Assembly: GCF_014931565.1 (NCBI RefSeq) | Contig: NZ_CP063353.1 | Coordinates: 3,472,001 to 3,536,000, forward strand | Direction of reading: 5' to 3' | Length of the DNA: 64,000 bases | Source of the DNA: Clostridium sp. 'deep sea' | Lineage (GTDB): Bacteria > Bacillota > UBA994 > PWPR01 | Translations under genes and position numbers: made by a program | Shown here: positions 1 to 8,296 of the stretch, one piece after another | Position numbering within the stretch: the stretch's first letter is position 1 | How the letters are laid out: each line of letters starts with the position of its first letter | The notes under the pieces: generated by a model | The model's input: only the letters and a program-made list of their open reading frames with translations | Database searches by the model: none | What the model was told of the DNA's origin: nothing

Positions 1-182
1 TAGAGTTAAAACAACATAACTATGAAATAGACTATAATATGACAGGTTTACGTAAGCCTTATTGCGGAGAAACCTATCCAAGTGGCTTATTTTTAGAACT
101 AGCAGATAAGTACACTATTCCTAAAGTATATGGATCTGATGCTCATTGTGTTGATCATTTAGGTATGGGTTATTATGAGTAA
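1..182 (+). CDS. PHP-domain phosphatase, histidinol-phosphatase type (3' end only)
   Basis: An open frame from base 3 to the TAA at 180-182 gives the last 59 residues of a protein whose start lies outside the window. It contains TGLRKPYCGETYPS followed by GSDAHCVDHLG. In the PHP family of histidinol phosphatases (HisK/HisJ type) a similar segment ends with a metal-binding SDAH. That family dephosphorylates L-histidinol phosphate in histidine biosynthesis, but other PHP phosphoesterases share the motif. No other his gene is visible in the window. Confidence 0.7.
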   Translation, partial: ELKQHNYEIDYNMTGLRKPYCGETYPSGLFLELADKYTIPKVYGSDAHCVDHLGMGYYE

Positions 183-391
183 ATAAACTTATGTATTAAG
201 TAATACGTGTCGTTTATGACAAGTATTCATTAGATTGGAGAATATATTATATCTACTCACATGAATCCTGTTTGAAAAACGATAAAACGATAAATGGGAA
301 TGGATAACAACTAAAAATTTAAGACTAAAGCTAATCTGTAAAACCTTTCTATAATCTCTTACTATTAAAAAGTTTCATTCATACAAACCAA

Positions 392-432
392 GGGCACAAA
401 TAAATTTACTAAAATTTATTTGTGCCCTTTTT
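392..432 (+). terminator. Rho-independent terminator
   Basis: A perfect 16-bp stem (392-407 with 412-427, beginning GGGCACAAATAAATTT) and a 4-nt loop, followed by five T. It would end transcripts from the PHP phosphatase and insulate the MATE gene. Confidence 0.85.
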
Positions 433-501
433 GGAGTAGTTTTCAACCAAATGGAAGAGTATTTGCTTAGCATATATATTATAATGAACTCAATGTATAT
501 A

Positions 502-518
502 TTGATAATAATTATCAA
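502..518. promoter_or_regulatory. Fur-type operator upstream of the MATE gene
   Basis: TTGATAATAATTATCAA is a perfect inverted repeat with 8-bp arms around one base. Its core TGATAATAATTATCA fits the 7-1-7 Fur consensus TGATAATNATTATCA exactly. It lies 43 bp before the MATE start. Similar sites precede the nickel-type ABC operon (40243) and the AraC/ABC divergon (46408). Fur binding is inferred from the sequence alone. Confidence 0.75.
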
Positions 519-560
519 TAAGATTATCAAACAGAATATACTTAATAGGAGTGTGAATAC

Positions 561-1949
561 ATGAACAATAAAGATAAGCAAAAGAAAATGATATTAAATA
601 ATAACCTGTGGAAGGTAATGATTAATATATCATGGCCAGCTGTTATTGCAATGGTTTTATACGGGTTAAATACAGTATTTGATGCCATATTTGTAGGTAG
701 ATTTGTAGGCGAATCTGCTTTAGCGGGTGTATCGCTGGCGTATCCCTTATCTCAATTAACCTTAGGTTTGGGTTCACTAATAGGTGTAGGTGCTGGTTCA
801 GCTCTTAGTATTGCTCTAGGGGCAAACGATAAAGAAACTCAAAAAAAGCTATTAGGAAATGTAAATTATCTTAGCATTTTAGTTAGCATAGTTTATATTA
901 TATTGGCTTTGTTATTCTCTAAATCGTTGGTTAGAGTAATGGGTGGAACAGGCGAAATATTAGCCTTAGGAAATGCCTATTTTAGAATTACCGTAATTGG
1001 TACCTTATTTTGGGTACATGGCTTAGCCGGAAACATGATTGTTCGTGCTGAGGGTAAAATGAAATCTGCCGCTGTTATAATGGGCTTTGGTTTAGTTGTA
1101 AATGTTATTGCCAACTATATCTTTATTGTAATTCTGGGCATGGGTGTAGAGGGTGCCGCTTGGGGTACAAATCTTGGTATGTTAGTTTATACAGTAGTAG
1201 GTTTATACTACTTTAAGAGGGGTAAAGCTTCCTTTGAAACTGATGCCTTTGCTATAAAAAAAGACAAAAAAGTTATAAAAGATATTTTATCTATGGGAAT
1301 CCCATCTCTTATTATGTCTGTAATGAGTATTATACAAGCCATAGTAGTATTTAATGCCATATCCAGAATAGGTACTACATACGACTTAGCTCTTTATGGG
1401 GCAATTTATAGAATCTTTACTTTGCTCTTAACTCCAGTTTTTGGACTTATGAGAGCTCTACAACCTGTTATAGGTATCAACTATGGAGCCAAAAAATACG
1501 GCAGGGTTATTAAGAGCTTTAAAATATTTGCAATTGGCGCTACTGTAATGATGTTACCATTTTGGCTTATTATTATGGCAGCCCCCAAAGCAGTACTGGG
1601 TTTAATGTTTACTTCACGAGTATTTGATGCTGCCTCGTTATTATACTTTAGGGTGCACATGATGCTCTTGCCAATACTACCAGTAATGTTTATGATGATG
1701 ACTTTTTATCCTGCAATTAATAAAGGTAAACCAGCAGCTATTATTGGTATTGCTCGTCAGCTAATATTTTATGTACCAGTAATGATGATATTGCCAAGAA
1801 TGTTTGGAATTCAGTGGGTTTATTATGGAACCTTTTTGATAGACTTTGTAATAATACTTGCAGTAATTGTATTAGTAAAAAAAGAGTTTAATAATTTAAG
1901 AAATTACAGTGTCAATACAGAGTTTTTGTGTGCTACAGATCCTAACTAG
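561..1949 (+). CDS. MATE family multidrug/cation efflux transporter
   Basis: A 462-residue polytopic membrane protein with the usual MATE length. Near the N-terminus are SWPAVIAMVLYGLNTVFDAIFVG and, further on, LGLGSLIGVGAGSALSIALG, both typical of the first MATE repeat; a second repeat begins near residue 240. About twelve membrane segments are visible. Family members export drugs, dyes or metabolites in exchange for Na+ or H+. The ATG is preceded by AGGAG at 547-551 with good spacing. The gene is monocistronic between two strong terminators. The Fur-type box upstream is unusual for a drug pump and suggests iron-responsive expression, for example export of a metallophore or iron-related toxin. 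The substrate is unknown. Confidence 0.9.
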   Translation: MNNKDKQKKMILNNNLWKVMINISWPAVIAMVLYGLNTVFDAIFVGRFVGESALAGVSLAYPLSQLTLGLGSLIGVGAGSALSIALGANDKETQKKLLGNVNYLSILVSIVYIILALLFSKSLVRVMGGTGEILALGNAYFRITVIGTLFWVHGLAGNMIVRAEGKMKSAAVIMGFGLVVNVIANYIFIVILGMGVEGAAWGTNLGMLVYTVVGLYYFKRGKASFETDAFAIKKDKKVIKDILSMGIPSLIMSVMSIIQAIVVFNAISRIGTTYDLALYGAIYRIFTLLLTPVFGLMRALQPVIGINYGAKKYGRVIKSFKIFAIGATVMMLPFWLIIMAAPKAVLGLMFTSRVFDAASLLYFRVHMMLLPILPVMFMMMTFYPAINKGKPAAIIGIARQLIFYVPVMMILPRMFGIQWVYYGTFLIDFVIILAVIVLVKKEFNNLRNYSVNTEFLCATDPN

Positions 1950-1994
1950 TTTATTCTTTTGGAAATAATTTATTTTCGATTATTTCCTCCGCCT

Positions 1995-2036
1995 AAAACT
2001 GGCTCAAAGTAAGTAATTTACTTTGAGCCAGTTTTT
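1995..2036 (+). terminator. Rho-independent terminator after the MATE gene
   Basis: An 18-bp perfect stem (1995-2012 with 2018-2035; core CTGGCTCAAAGTAA), loop GTAAT, then T-rich sequence. It also reads as a terminator in the opposite direction because of the A-run at its left edge. Confidence 0.9.
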
Positions 2037-2160
2037 CTTATAATATTCAAAATATATTCATTTTATTTAAATAATAATAATATCTTTAAAAATAACTATT
2101 GCACTTTAACCATATTATTACCATAATAGTCATAGAGAAAAGAAATCCAGGAGGGTAAAA

Positions 2161-3936
2161 ATGATTAATCAAAGAGTTGCAAAATTAAGATCTCTTATGA
2201 AAGAAAAAAATATTGATTGTTACATAATACCTAGTTTTGACGCCCACCAATCAGAATATGTGGCAAATCATTGGAAAAGCAGAGAGTGGATAACAGGATT
2301 TACTGGCTCGGCTGGCACGGCTGTTATAACTCAAAATAAAGCCCTATTGTGGACAGATGGAAGATACCATGTACAGGCCTTAAAGCAGCTAGAAGGAAGC
2401 GAATATGAGCTAATTAAGCAGGGTTTGCAAGGTGTACCTACTATTAGTAAATGGATTACAGATAATTTAGCAGAGGGGCAATGTGTTGGCTTTGATGGTA
2501 ATGTAATGTCGATGAAGAGTTATGATAATTTTAATAAAGCTTTTGCACTAAAAAACCTAAAAATCTCTTATGAGCATGATCTAATAAGCCCTATTTGGCA
2601 CAACAGAACTGACATTCCAGCTACTCAGGTTTTTGCGTTAGAGCTTAAGTATGCTGGAAAATCTTATACAGATAAACTAAAAGAAATACTCCAAGAAATG
2701 AGTAAATTGGTAGCAGATGCTTACTTAGTGCCAAACCTCGATGATATTTGTTGGATTTTTAATATTAGAGCAGATGATGTTAAGTATAACCCGGTAGTAA
2801 TCTCTTATGCTTTAATAACCCAAAATGAAAGCCACTTATTTATTAATAAAAGTAAAGTTCCCGAGAGTATTTTAACTAGTTTAATTAATGATGGGGTTAC
2901 TATTCATAGGTACGAAGATATTCAGCCATTCCTTAATGGACTTAGTGTAAATAAAATTCTTTATTCTCCAGCGTACACCAGTGTATCACTGATTAAGGCG
3001 TTACAAAACACTGTTAAAACTGTTGCAAAAGGTGACATTGCAACCAGATTAAAAGCTGTTAAAAATGAAACAGAAATTAAAAACCTTCGCAATTGTCATA
3101 TTAAAGATGGTGTTGCTATGTTTAAGTTTCATAAATGGCTTTTAGAAAACGTAAACAGTGGCAATTTAACAGAGCTAAGTGTAGCCCAAAAAGTTAAAGA
3201 ATTAAGAGCCGAGCAAGACCTTTATATAGGAGAAAGCTTTAATACTATAGCTGGTTATGGAAGCAATGCTGCAATGATGCATTACTCTGCAACACAGCAA
3301 AATTTTTCATACCTTAAACCTAACGGATTTTTATTACTAGACTCAGGTGGTCAATACTACGATGGCACTACTGATATTACTCGTACTTATGCTTTAGGAG
3401 AGCTAAGTGATGAGCAAAAATTTGATTATACAATTACTCTTAAGTCTCATATTGGCTTAGCAATGGCTAAATTTTTAAGGGGTGCTTGTGGACCACACTT
3501 AGATATATTAGCCCGTAAACCTATGTGGGACAATGGATTAGACTATAAATGTGGTACAGGTCATGGCGTTGGATTTTTACTAGGTGTACATGAAGGCCCC
3601 CATAGCATAAGATGTGGTCAAAATAACGTTGCTTTAAAACTAGGTATGATTATTACCAATGAACCAGGTGTTTATAAAGATAACCGTCATGGTATAAGAA
3701 TAGAAAATACAGTGTTAGTTGCAGAGCATCAAAAAACAGAGTTTGGAGAGTTTTATAAATTAGAAACCATCTCAATGACTCCTATAGATACTAAACCTGT
3801 ATTGCCAGAATTATTAAGCAAAGAAGAATTAAGTTGGTTAAATAATTACCATAATCAGGTCTATAATAATCTTGCTCCATACTTAAGTACTCCAGAAAAA
3901 GAGTATTTGGCTGAGTTAACAAAAGAAATTAAATAG
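2161..3936 (+). CDS. Xaa-Pro aminopeptidase, M24B (long XPNPEP1-like form)
   Basis: A cytosolic metallopeptidase of 591 residues that removes an N-terminal residue preceding proline. Two creatinase-type N-terminal domains (about 1-130 and 135-300) precede a pita-bread catalytic domain. All five metal ligands are visible: Asp394 and Asp405 (DSGGQYYDGTTDITRT), His468 (GTGHGVG), Glu501 (TNEPGVY) and Glu515 (RIENTV). Their spacing matches eukaryotic-type XPNPEP1 rather than short PepP or PepQ. GGAGGG before the ATG supports the start. It is a single-gene unit and points to peptide or protein use as a nutrient source, together with the methionine aminopeptidase that follows. Confidence 0.93.
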   Translation: MINQRVAKLRSLMKEKNIDCYIIPSFDAHQSEYVANHWKSREWITGFTGSAGTAVITQNKALLWTDGRYHVQALKQLEGSEYELIKQGLQGVPTISKWITDNLAEGQCVGFDGNVMSMKSYDNFNKAFALKNLKISYEHDLISPIWHNRTDIPATQVFALELKYAGKSYTDKLKEILQEMSKLVADAYLVPNLDDICWIFNIRADDVKYNPVVISYALITQNESHLFINKSKVPESILTSLINDGVTIHRYEDIQPFLNGLSVNKILYSPAYTSVSLIKALQNTVKTVAKGDIATRLKAVKNETEIKNLRNCHIKDGVAMFKFHKWLLENVNSGNLTELSVAQKVKELRAEQDLYIGESFNTIAGYGSNAAMMHYSATQQNFSYLKPNGFLLLDSGGQYYDGTTDITRTYALGELSDEQKFDYTITLKSHIGLAMAKFLRGACGPHLDILARKPMWDNGLDYKCGTGHGVGFLLGVHEGPHSIRCGQNNVALKLGMIITNEPGVYKDNRHGIRIENTVLVAEHQKTEFGEFYKLETISMTPIDTKPVLPELLSKEELSWLNNYHNQVYNNLAPYLSTPEKEYLAELTKEIK

Positions 3937-3942
3937 TTATTT

Positions 3943-3969
3943 GGAACGCATATAATCATAATGCGTTCC
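3943..3969 (+). terminator. Probable terminator after the Xaa-Pro aminopeptidase gene
   Basis: Stem GGAACGCAT/ATGCGTTCC (3943-3951 with 3961-3969) with a 9-nt loop just after the stop codon. The following sequence (TATTTATATAG) is only partly T-rich, so efficiency is uncertain. Confidence 0.55.
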
Positions 3970-4165
3970 TATTTATATAGCTAAAAATATTAATAATATC
4001 ATATGCATATATTTTATATCGTAAAATCATTAAGTTAAATAAGATTAAATGGTTTACGTTAACATGCAAATGGAATATACTAATAAAAATACAATAACTT
4101 AATAATTACTTAAAGAGAGAGGTAGGATACCAAATAACTAAAATCAGTTAAGTGGTGAAAGTAAT

Positions 4166-5026
4166 ATGTTATTAAATAGAAATGATTTTTGTTGGTGCGG
4201 TAGTGGTAAAAAGTATAAACACTGTCATATAGAAAAAGATAGCGTTTTAAGTGCCTTAGTGAGAGAGGGATACATTTTACCACCAACAGCACTAATAAAA
4301 ACTAAAGAGCAAATTGCAGGAATTAGAAAAAGTGCTGTTATTACTACAAGTATATTAGATAACCTACAGAGTAAAATAACTGCAGGTATTACAACTCAAG
4401 AAATAGATAAATTTGTATATGACTATACCCTTGCAAATGGGGCAATTCCAGCTCCCTTAAACTACAACGGTTATCCTAAGAGTTGTTGTACATCAATAAA
4501 CGAAGTAATTTGTCATGGAATACCTGGAAATACAGTACTTAAAAATGGTGATATAATTAATGTAGATATATCTACTATTCTTGGAGGCTATTTTTCTGAT
4601 GCAAGTAGAACATATATGGTCGGAGATGTTATTCCAACAGCAAAAAAACTAATTGAATGTACTAAAGAGTGTTTGTATTTAGGCATTGAAAATGCTAAAC
4701 CTTATCAGCCCATAAATAATATTGGTAAAGCAATTCAAAAACATGCAAATTCACTTGGTTTTTCTGTTGTACAAGACTATGGCGGTCATGGTATAGGGTT
4801 AGAGTTTCATGAAGAGCCATTCATTCCCCATTTTAATGCCAATGAAAAGCTAATGATATTATTACCTGGCATGACAATAACTGTGGAGCCAATGATTAAT
4901 GAAGGTTTGCCTTGGTGCGACACCTTAAAGGATAATTGGACTGTGGTAACACATGATAAATCGTTATCTGCTCAGTGGGAGCATACAATTTTAATAACTG
5001 AAACCGGTGCAGAAATACTAACATAA
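4166..5026 (+). CDS. map: Type I methionine aminopeptidase with N-terminal SEC-C zinc motif
   Basis: Removes the initiator methionine from nascent proteins. Residues 5-25 form a SEC-C zinc motif (CWCGSGKKYKHCH), as in SecA tails and in a subset of bacterial MAPs, where it is thought to aid ribosome or zinc binding. The M24A domain (about 45-286) has Asp134, Asp145, His208, Glu241 and Glu272 at the expected spacing. The length of 286 fits SEC-C MAPs; the housekeeping Firmicutes form without SEC-C is about 250. This gene sits outside the ribosomal-protein operon that usually carries map, so it may be a second, accessory copy. The Shine-Dalgarno (GTGGTGA) is weak. Confidence 0.92.
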   Translation: MLLNRNDFCWCGSGKKYKHCHIEKDSVLSALVREGYILPPTALIKTKEQIAGIRKSAVITTSILDNLQSKITAGITTQEIDKFVYDYTLANGAIPAPLNYNGYPKSCCTSINEVICHGIPGNTVLKNGDIINVDISTILGGYFSDASRTYMVGDVIPTAKKLIECTKECLYLGIENAKPYQPINNIGKAIQKHANSLGFSVVQDYGGHGIGLEFHEEPFIPHFNANEKLMILLPGMTITVEPMINEGLPWCDTLKDNWTVVTHDKSLSAQWEHTILITETGAEILT

Positions 5027-5053
5027 TATATAAGTATTTACTAAAATAATGTT

Positions 5054-5085
5054 AAGAGGAGTCGCTATAGGCGATTTCTTTTAAT
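5054..5085 (+). terminator. Probable terminator after map
   Basis: As RNA, 5054-5065 and 5071-5082 can form a 12-pair stem (including a few G-U pairs) around the loop TATAG, ending in a T-run. It lies 30-60 nt after the stop codon. Confidence 0.6.
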
Positions 5086-5202
5086 ATTTAACAATAAAAT
5101 AATTATTTAGGGCTTTCTATTTCACCCATATCTAGCTATTGTCCTACTATTGTGGTAAATGTTACAATGGCTGTAGCAACAATAAAATTTAGGGGGGAGA
5201 AG

Positions 5203-5811
5203 ATGCAAGAAGAATTATATAGAAAAAAATCAAAGCTTAAAAACCACATACTAGATAAAGCCTACATAGTATTTTCACAAAAAAGTTATTCATCCGCAAG
5301 TTTACGTGACTTAATGCAAGCAGCTAATGTCAGTAGGCAAGAAATAGCTTACTACTTTAAAAATAAAATCGAAATTTTTTTAGCACTAGAAGAACGTTTT
5401 GATTTTATGGAATATGACCTGATAAAAAGAATAGATTTTAATAACCATCCCGAACAAGCCTTTAAAGATTACTTGTATATGAGATTAAAACCTTTCCAAA
5501 ATACTGAATACCGTAACTGGATATGTTTATCCTCAGAGTTTTGGTCACTACCCCGCCAAAATCCTAAAATAGAGCAAATAATTAATAAAAGACGAATTGC
5601 TTTTAAACAAGACTTTTTTCAGTTAATAAACAATGGCATTACTAAAGGAGTTTTTATAAAAGATATTAATTTAGATTTAGTTACCTATTGTATAGTAAGT
5701 ACAATTATTGGAGTTGCGTTAGTTTCGGGACCATTTTGTAGACCAATAACCGATCAGCAAATAGATGTTATTTGTGAAGTATTTCTCAGCAACTTAAGGA
5801 GGCAAAAATAA
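5203..5811 (+). CDS. TetR/AcrR family transcriptional regulator
   Basis: A 202-residue one-component regulator. The N-terminal helix-turn-helix is clear: ILDKAYIVFSQKSYSSASLRDL, then MQAANVSRQEIAYYFKNKIEIF. The C-terminal ligand domain is unassigned. I chose the ATG at 5203 because AGGGGGGAGA lies just before it; a longer in-frame extension to 5152 lacks a ribosome site. The stop codon overlaps the next ATG (TAATG), so translation is coupled to the GNAT gene, which is the most likely regulatory target along with this gene itself. Confidence 0.88.
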   Translation: MQEELYRKKSKLKNHILDKAYIVFSQKSYSSASLRDLMQAANVSRQEIAYYFKNKIEIFLALEERFDFMEYDLIKRIDFNNHPEQAFKDYLYMRLKPFQNTEYRNWICLSSEFWSLPRQNPKIEQIINKRRIAFKQDFFQLINNGITKGVFIKDINLDLVTYCIVSTIIGVALVSGPFCRPITDQQIDVICEVFLSNLRRQK

Positions 5812-6662
5812 TGCATATCATAAAAAAATGTTCAGAGGTAAGCGATCAGCAAATTTTTGAGGCTTTTCGTGAGGGCTTTAGTGATTACATAATAAAATTT
5901 AATATGGACAAGCCAACATTTATAAATAGATTCTTTGGAGCAGAAGGTAACGATAGAAAATACTCTTTTATAGCACTAAAAAACAATAAACTAGTAGGTA
6001 TAGTGTTAGGTGGTATAAAGACAGGAGAGTGTTTAAAAACCCTAAGATGTGGTGGTATGGCGGTTGTTGCATGTGAAAGAGGAACAGGAGTTGCTAAAGA
6101 TTTAATGCAACATCATGAGCAATTAGCAAAAGAGCTTAATTGCAAACAGCTATTTTTAGAAGTGCTCAGTAATAACGATAGGGCTATAAAGTTTTATAAA
6201 AAATTAAATTACGAAATAATATATAACTTAACCTACCGTAAATTAGAATTAACTGATTCACCCTTTAAAGATGTAAATGTAGATATCTATAACAAAATTG
6301 AAGATAGTAGCTATAATGAAATACTAAAACTACGAAAAGTAGATTTTAGTCACTTACCTTGGCAAGGACAGTTCACCTATTTTAAAGAATCTCCTGCTAA
6401 ATACTATTGTTATAAACAAAACAATAAAATTATTGCGGGATTAGTTGCTACTAAAGATCGAATAATATATATATGGGTACATCCAAATTATAGATTGCAG
6501 GGCATTGCTAAGGCATTGCTTAAAAAGTCTGCAATAGATTTAAATAGTAAAACCTGGAGAGCCTTTTATGCCAACAATTCACTATTACATACATTCTGCA
6601 ATAAACTTAATATGAAGTTTGAGCAGTTTTCACAGTATGAGATGTATAAACTGCTTAAATAA
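5811..6662 (+). CDS. Tandem GNAT-domain N-acetyltransferase
   Basis: A 283-residue protein with two GNAT-like halves. The first (about 1-145) has the acetyl-CoA loop region around CERGTGVAKDLM, then LFLEVLSNNDRAIKFYKKLNYE, the usual end of a GNAT fold. The second (about 160-283) has IWVHPNYRLQGIAKALL, a good Q/RxxGxG/A acetyl-CoA motif. Substrate unknown. It is translated from a TAATG overlap with the preceding TetR gene, with AGGAGG inside the TetR coding end. A TetR/GNAT couple suggests detoxification or resistance, but this is inference. Confidence 0.82.
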   Translation: MHIIKKCSEVSDQQIFEAFREGFSDYIIKFNMDKPTFINRFFGAEGNDRKYSFIALKNNKLVGIVLGGIKTGECLKTLRCGGMAVVACERGTGVAKDLMQHHEQLAKELNCKQLFLEVLSNNDRAIKFYKKLNYEIIYNLTYRKLELTDSPFKDVNVDIYNKIEDSSYNEILKLRKVDFSHLPWQGQFTYFKESPAKYYCYKQNNKIIAGLVATKDRIIYIWVHPNYRLQGIAKALLKKSAIDLNSKTWRAFYANNSLLHTFCNKLNMKFEQFSQYEMYKLLK

Positions 6663-6671
6663 GCAAAAAAC

Positions 6672-6698
6672 TTAAACTTATAATTGTTATAAGTTTAA
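6672..6698. other. AT-rich hairpin after the GNAT gene
   Basis: A 12-bp perfect inverted repeat (TTAAACTTATAA with TTATAAGTTTAA) around TTG, 10 bp after the stop codon, without a T-run. It may act as an mRNA 3' end or weak terminator. Confidence 0.35.
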
Positions 6699-6943
6699 AT
6701 AGTTATTTGAAAACCCAAAATTAGAGCTAGTAAAGCTATTAAGTTGCATAAAATATTACATTATTAATATTGAATTTGATTTTTAAAGCTTTAACTAGGG
6801 TTATAAACTATTTATATTAAATTTGAGACTAATAAAAATTCATCTTATTATTTTCCAATAAAAGCTTAATAAATTACAGGTAATAATTTTAATAATCTTT
6901 TATAATTATAGATACTTACTACAAGTTAAATGGAGGTAATAAG

Positions 6944-8233
6944 ATGTTTGTTCCAACTAAAACACCGGGTGATACTTCGTGGTTTACCCAAGATCGATTT
7001 GGAATGTTTATCCACTGGGGTTTATATGCTTTAGCAGCACGTCATGAGTGGGTTCAGAGTTACGAAAAAATCTCTAAAGAGCAGTATAATAAATACTTTA
7101 AACACTTTGATCCAGACTTATATGACCCCAAACTTTGGGCTAAATTAGCTAAAAATGCTGGTATGAAGTACTTTGTAGTGACCACTAAACACCATGAAGG
7201 ATTTTGTTTATGGGATAGCAAGTATACTAAGTACAAATCAACAAATACTGCCTATGGTAAAGATTTATTAAAACCAATGGTAGAGAGTTTTAGAAATGAA
7301 GGATTAAAAGTAGGTTTTTATCACTCTTTATTAGATTGGTATCATGAAGATTATACAGCAGACATATATCACCCTATGAGAGATAATTCACAATATAAAG
7401 CCAACGATATTAATAGAAATCTAACAAGATATGCTGAATATTTACATAATCAAACTAAAGAACTATTAAGTAAGTTTGGTCCTATAGATATTATGTGGTT
7501 TGATTTCTCTATTGACCCTAAAGAAGGTTTTAAGGGTAAAGGTAAAGAGGTATGGCAGAGTGAAAAGCTCATAGAATTAGTAAGAGAGTTACAACCTAAT
7601 ATAATACTAAATGATCGTTTAGAGATTGACCAAGACCTTAAAACCCCAGAGCAATATCAGCCTCGAGAATGGTTAAAAGTTAATGGTAAGCCCGTAGTGT
7701 GGGAGGCCTGCCAAACCTTTAGTGGATCTTGGGGATATTATAGAGATGAATACTCTTGGAAAAGTGTAGAAATGTTAATTAAAATGTTAATTGATTCAGT
7801 TTCTAAAGGTGGAAACTTGCTATTAAATGTAGGGCCAACTGGTAGAGGAGAGTTTGATGAAAGAGCTATTAGTAGGCTAAAAGGCATTGGTGAGTGGATG
7901 AAACGCCATAATAGAGCAATTTATGGCTGTACTCAAGCTCCCCCAGAATATACTTGTCCAGAGGATTGTCGCTTAACCTATAATGCGCAAAAAAATAGGC
8001 TGTATGTTCATTTATTTAGCTGGCCTTTTAAATACCTGCACCTAGATAATATGGCTGGTAAAATTGAATATGCTCAGCTACTTAATGATGCCTCAGAGGT
8101 GCAGTTTAACCAACTAGTTCAAGATAGTTACCCTATGTTAACACCTCAAACGGGTAAAAATACAGTATCTCTTGAACTACCTGTTCGTAAACCAAATGTG
8201 GAGGTTCCTGTAATAGAGGTATTTTTGAAATAA
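6944..8233 (+). CDS. Alpha-L-fucosidase, glycoside hydrolase family 29
   Basis: Hydrolyses alpha-linked L-fucose from glycans. The 429-residue protein has GH29 hallmarks: FGMFIHWGLYA, then KYFVVTTKHHEGFCLWDS, and PIDIMWFDF where Asp187 is the likely nucleophile. GGNLLLNVGP, near residues 286-295, is also typical. A small C-terminal beta domain follows (about 330-429). There is no signal peptide, so it probably acts in the cytoplasm on imported fucosides. GGAGG supports the ATG. The next gene is an AraC regulator with a sugar-sensing type cupin, the likely controller. No fucose permease or kinase is adjacent. Confidence 0.92.
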   Translation: MFVPTKTPGDTSWFTQDRFGMFIHWGLYALAARHEWVQSYEKISKEQYNKYFKHFDPDLYDPKLWAKLAKNAGMKYFVVTTKHHEGFCLWDSKYTKYKSTNTAYGKDLLKPMVESFRNEGLKVGFYHSLLDWYHEDYTADIYHPMRDNSQYKANDINRNLTRYAEYLHNQTKELLSKFGPIDIMWFDFSIDPKEGFKGKGKEVWQSEKLIELVRELQPNIILNDRLEIDQDLKTPEQYQPREWLKVNGKPVVWEACQTFSGSWGYYRDEYSWKSVEMLIKMLIDSVSKGGNLLLNVGPTGRGEFDERAISRLKGIGEWMKRHNRAIYGCTQAPPEYTCPEDCRLTYNAQKNRLYVHLFSWPFKYLHLDNMAGKIEYAQLLNDASEVQFNQLVQDSYPMLTPQTGKNTVSLELPVRKPNVEVPVIEVFLK

Positions 8234-8252
8234 TTAATTATAAATTAAACCT

Positions 8253-8293
8253 AACACCCCTTTAGCTTATGATAAAATAACTAAGGGGGTGTT
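8253..8293 (+). promoter_or_regulatory. Hairpin joining fucosidase 3' end and AraC ribosome site
   Basis: AACACCCCTTTAG (8253-8265) pairs with CTAAGGGGGTGTT (8281-8293) through 13 pairs, one of them G-U, around a 15-nt loop. The right arm contains the Shine-Dalgarno AAGGGGG of the AraC gene, 7 nt before its ATG. It may terminate the fucosidase transcript, hide the AraC ribosome site in read-through RNA, or both. The T-content after the stem is weak. Confidence 0.6.
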
Positions 8294-8296
8294 CTT

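Larger units (their letters stand above)
183..560. other. Intergenic region before the MATE gene
   Basis: A 378-bp AT-rich stretch. It holds a strong rightward terminator (392-432) and a Fur-type palindrome (502-518). I found no convincing small gene; the one leftward open frame here has no ribosome binding site and crosses the terminator stem. The MATE promoter is not clear: TATAAT at 480-485 is the best -10, without a good -35. Confidence 0.6.

Noticed and set aside
375-581. Leftward 68-codon hydrophobic open frame
   Set aside because: It has no ribosome site, runs through the terminator stem at 392-432 and overlaps the MATE start; its hydrophobicity is the usual effect of AT-rich antisense sequence.
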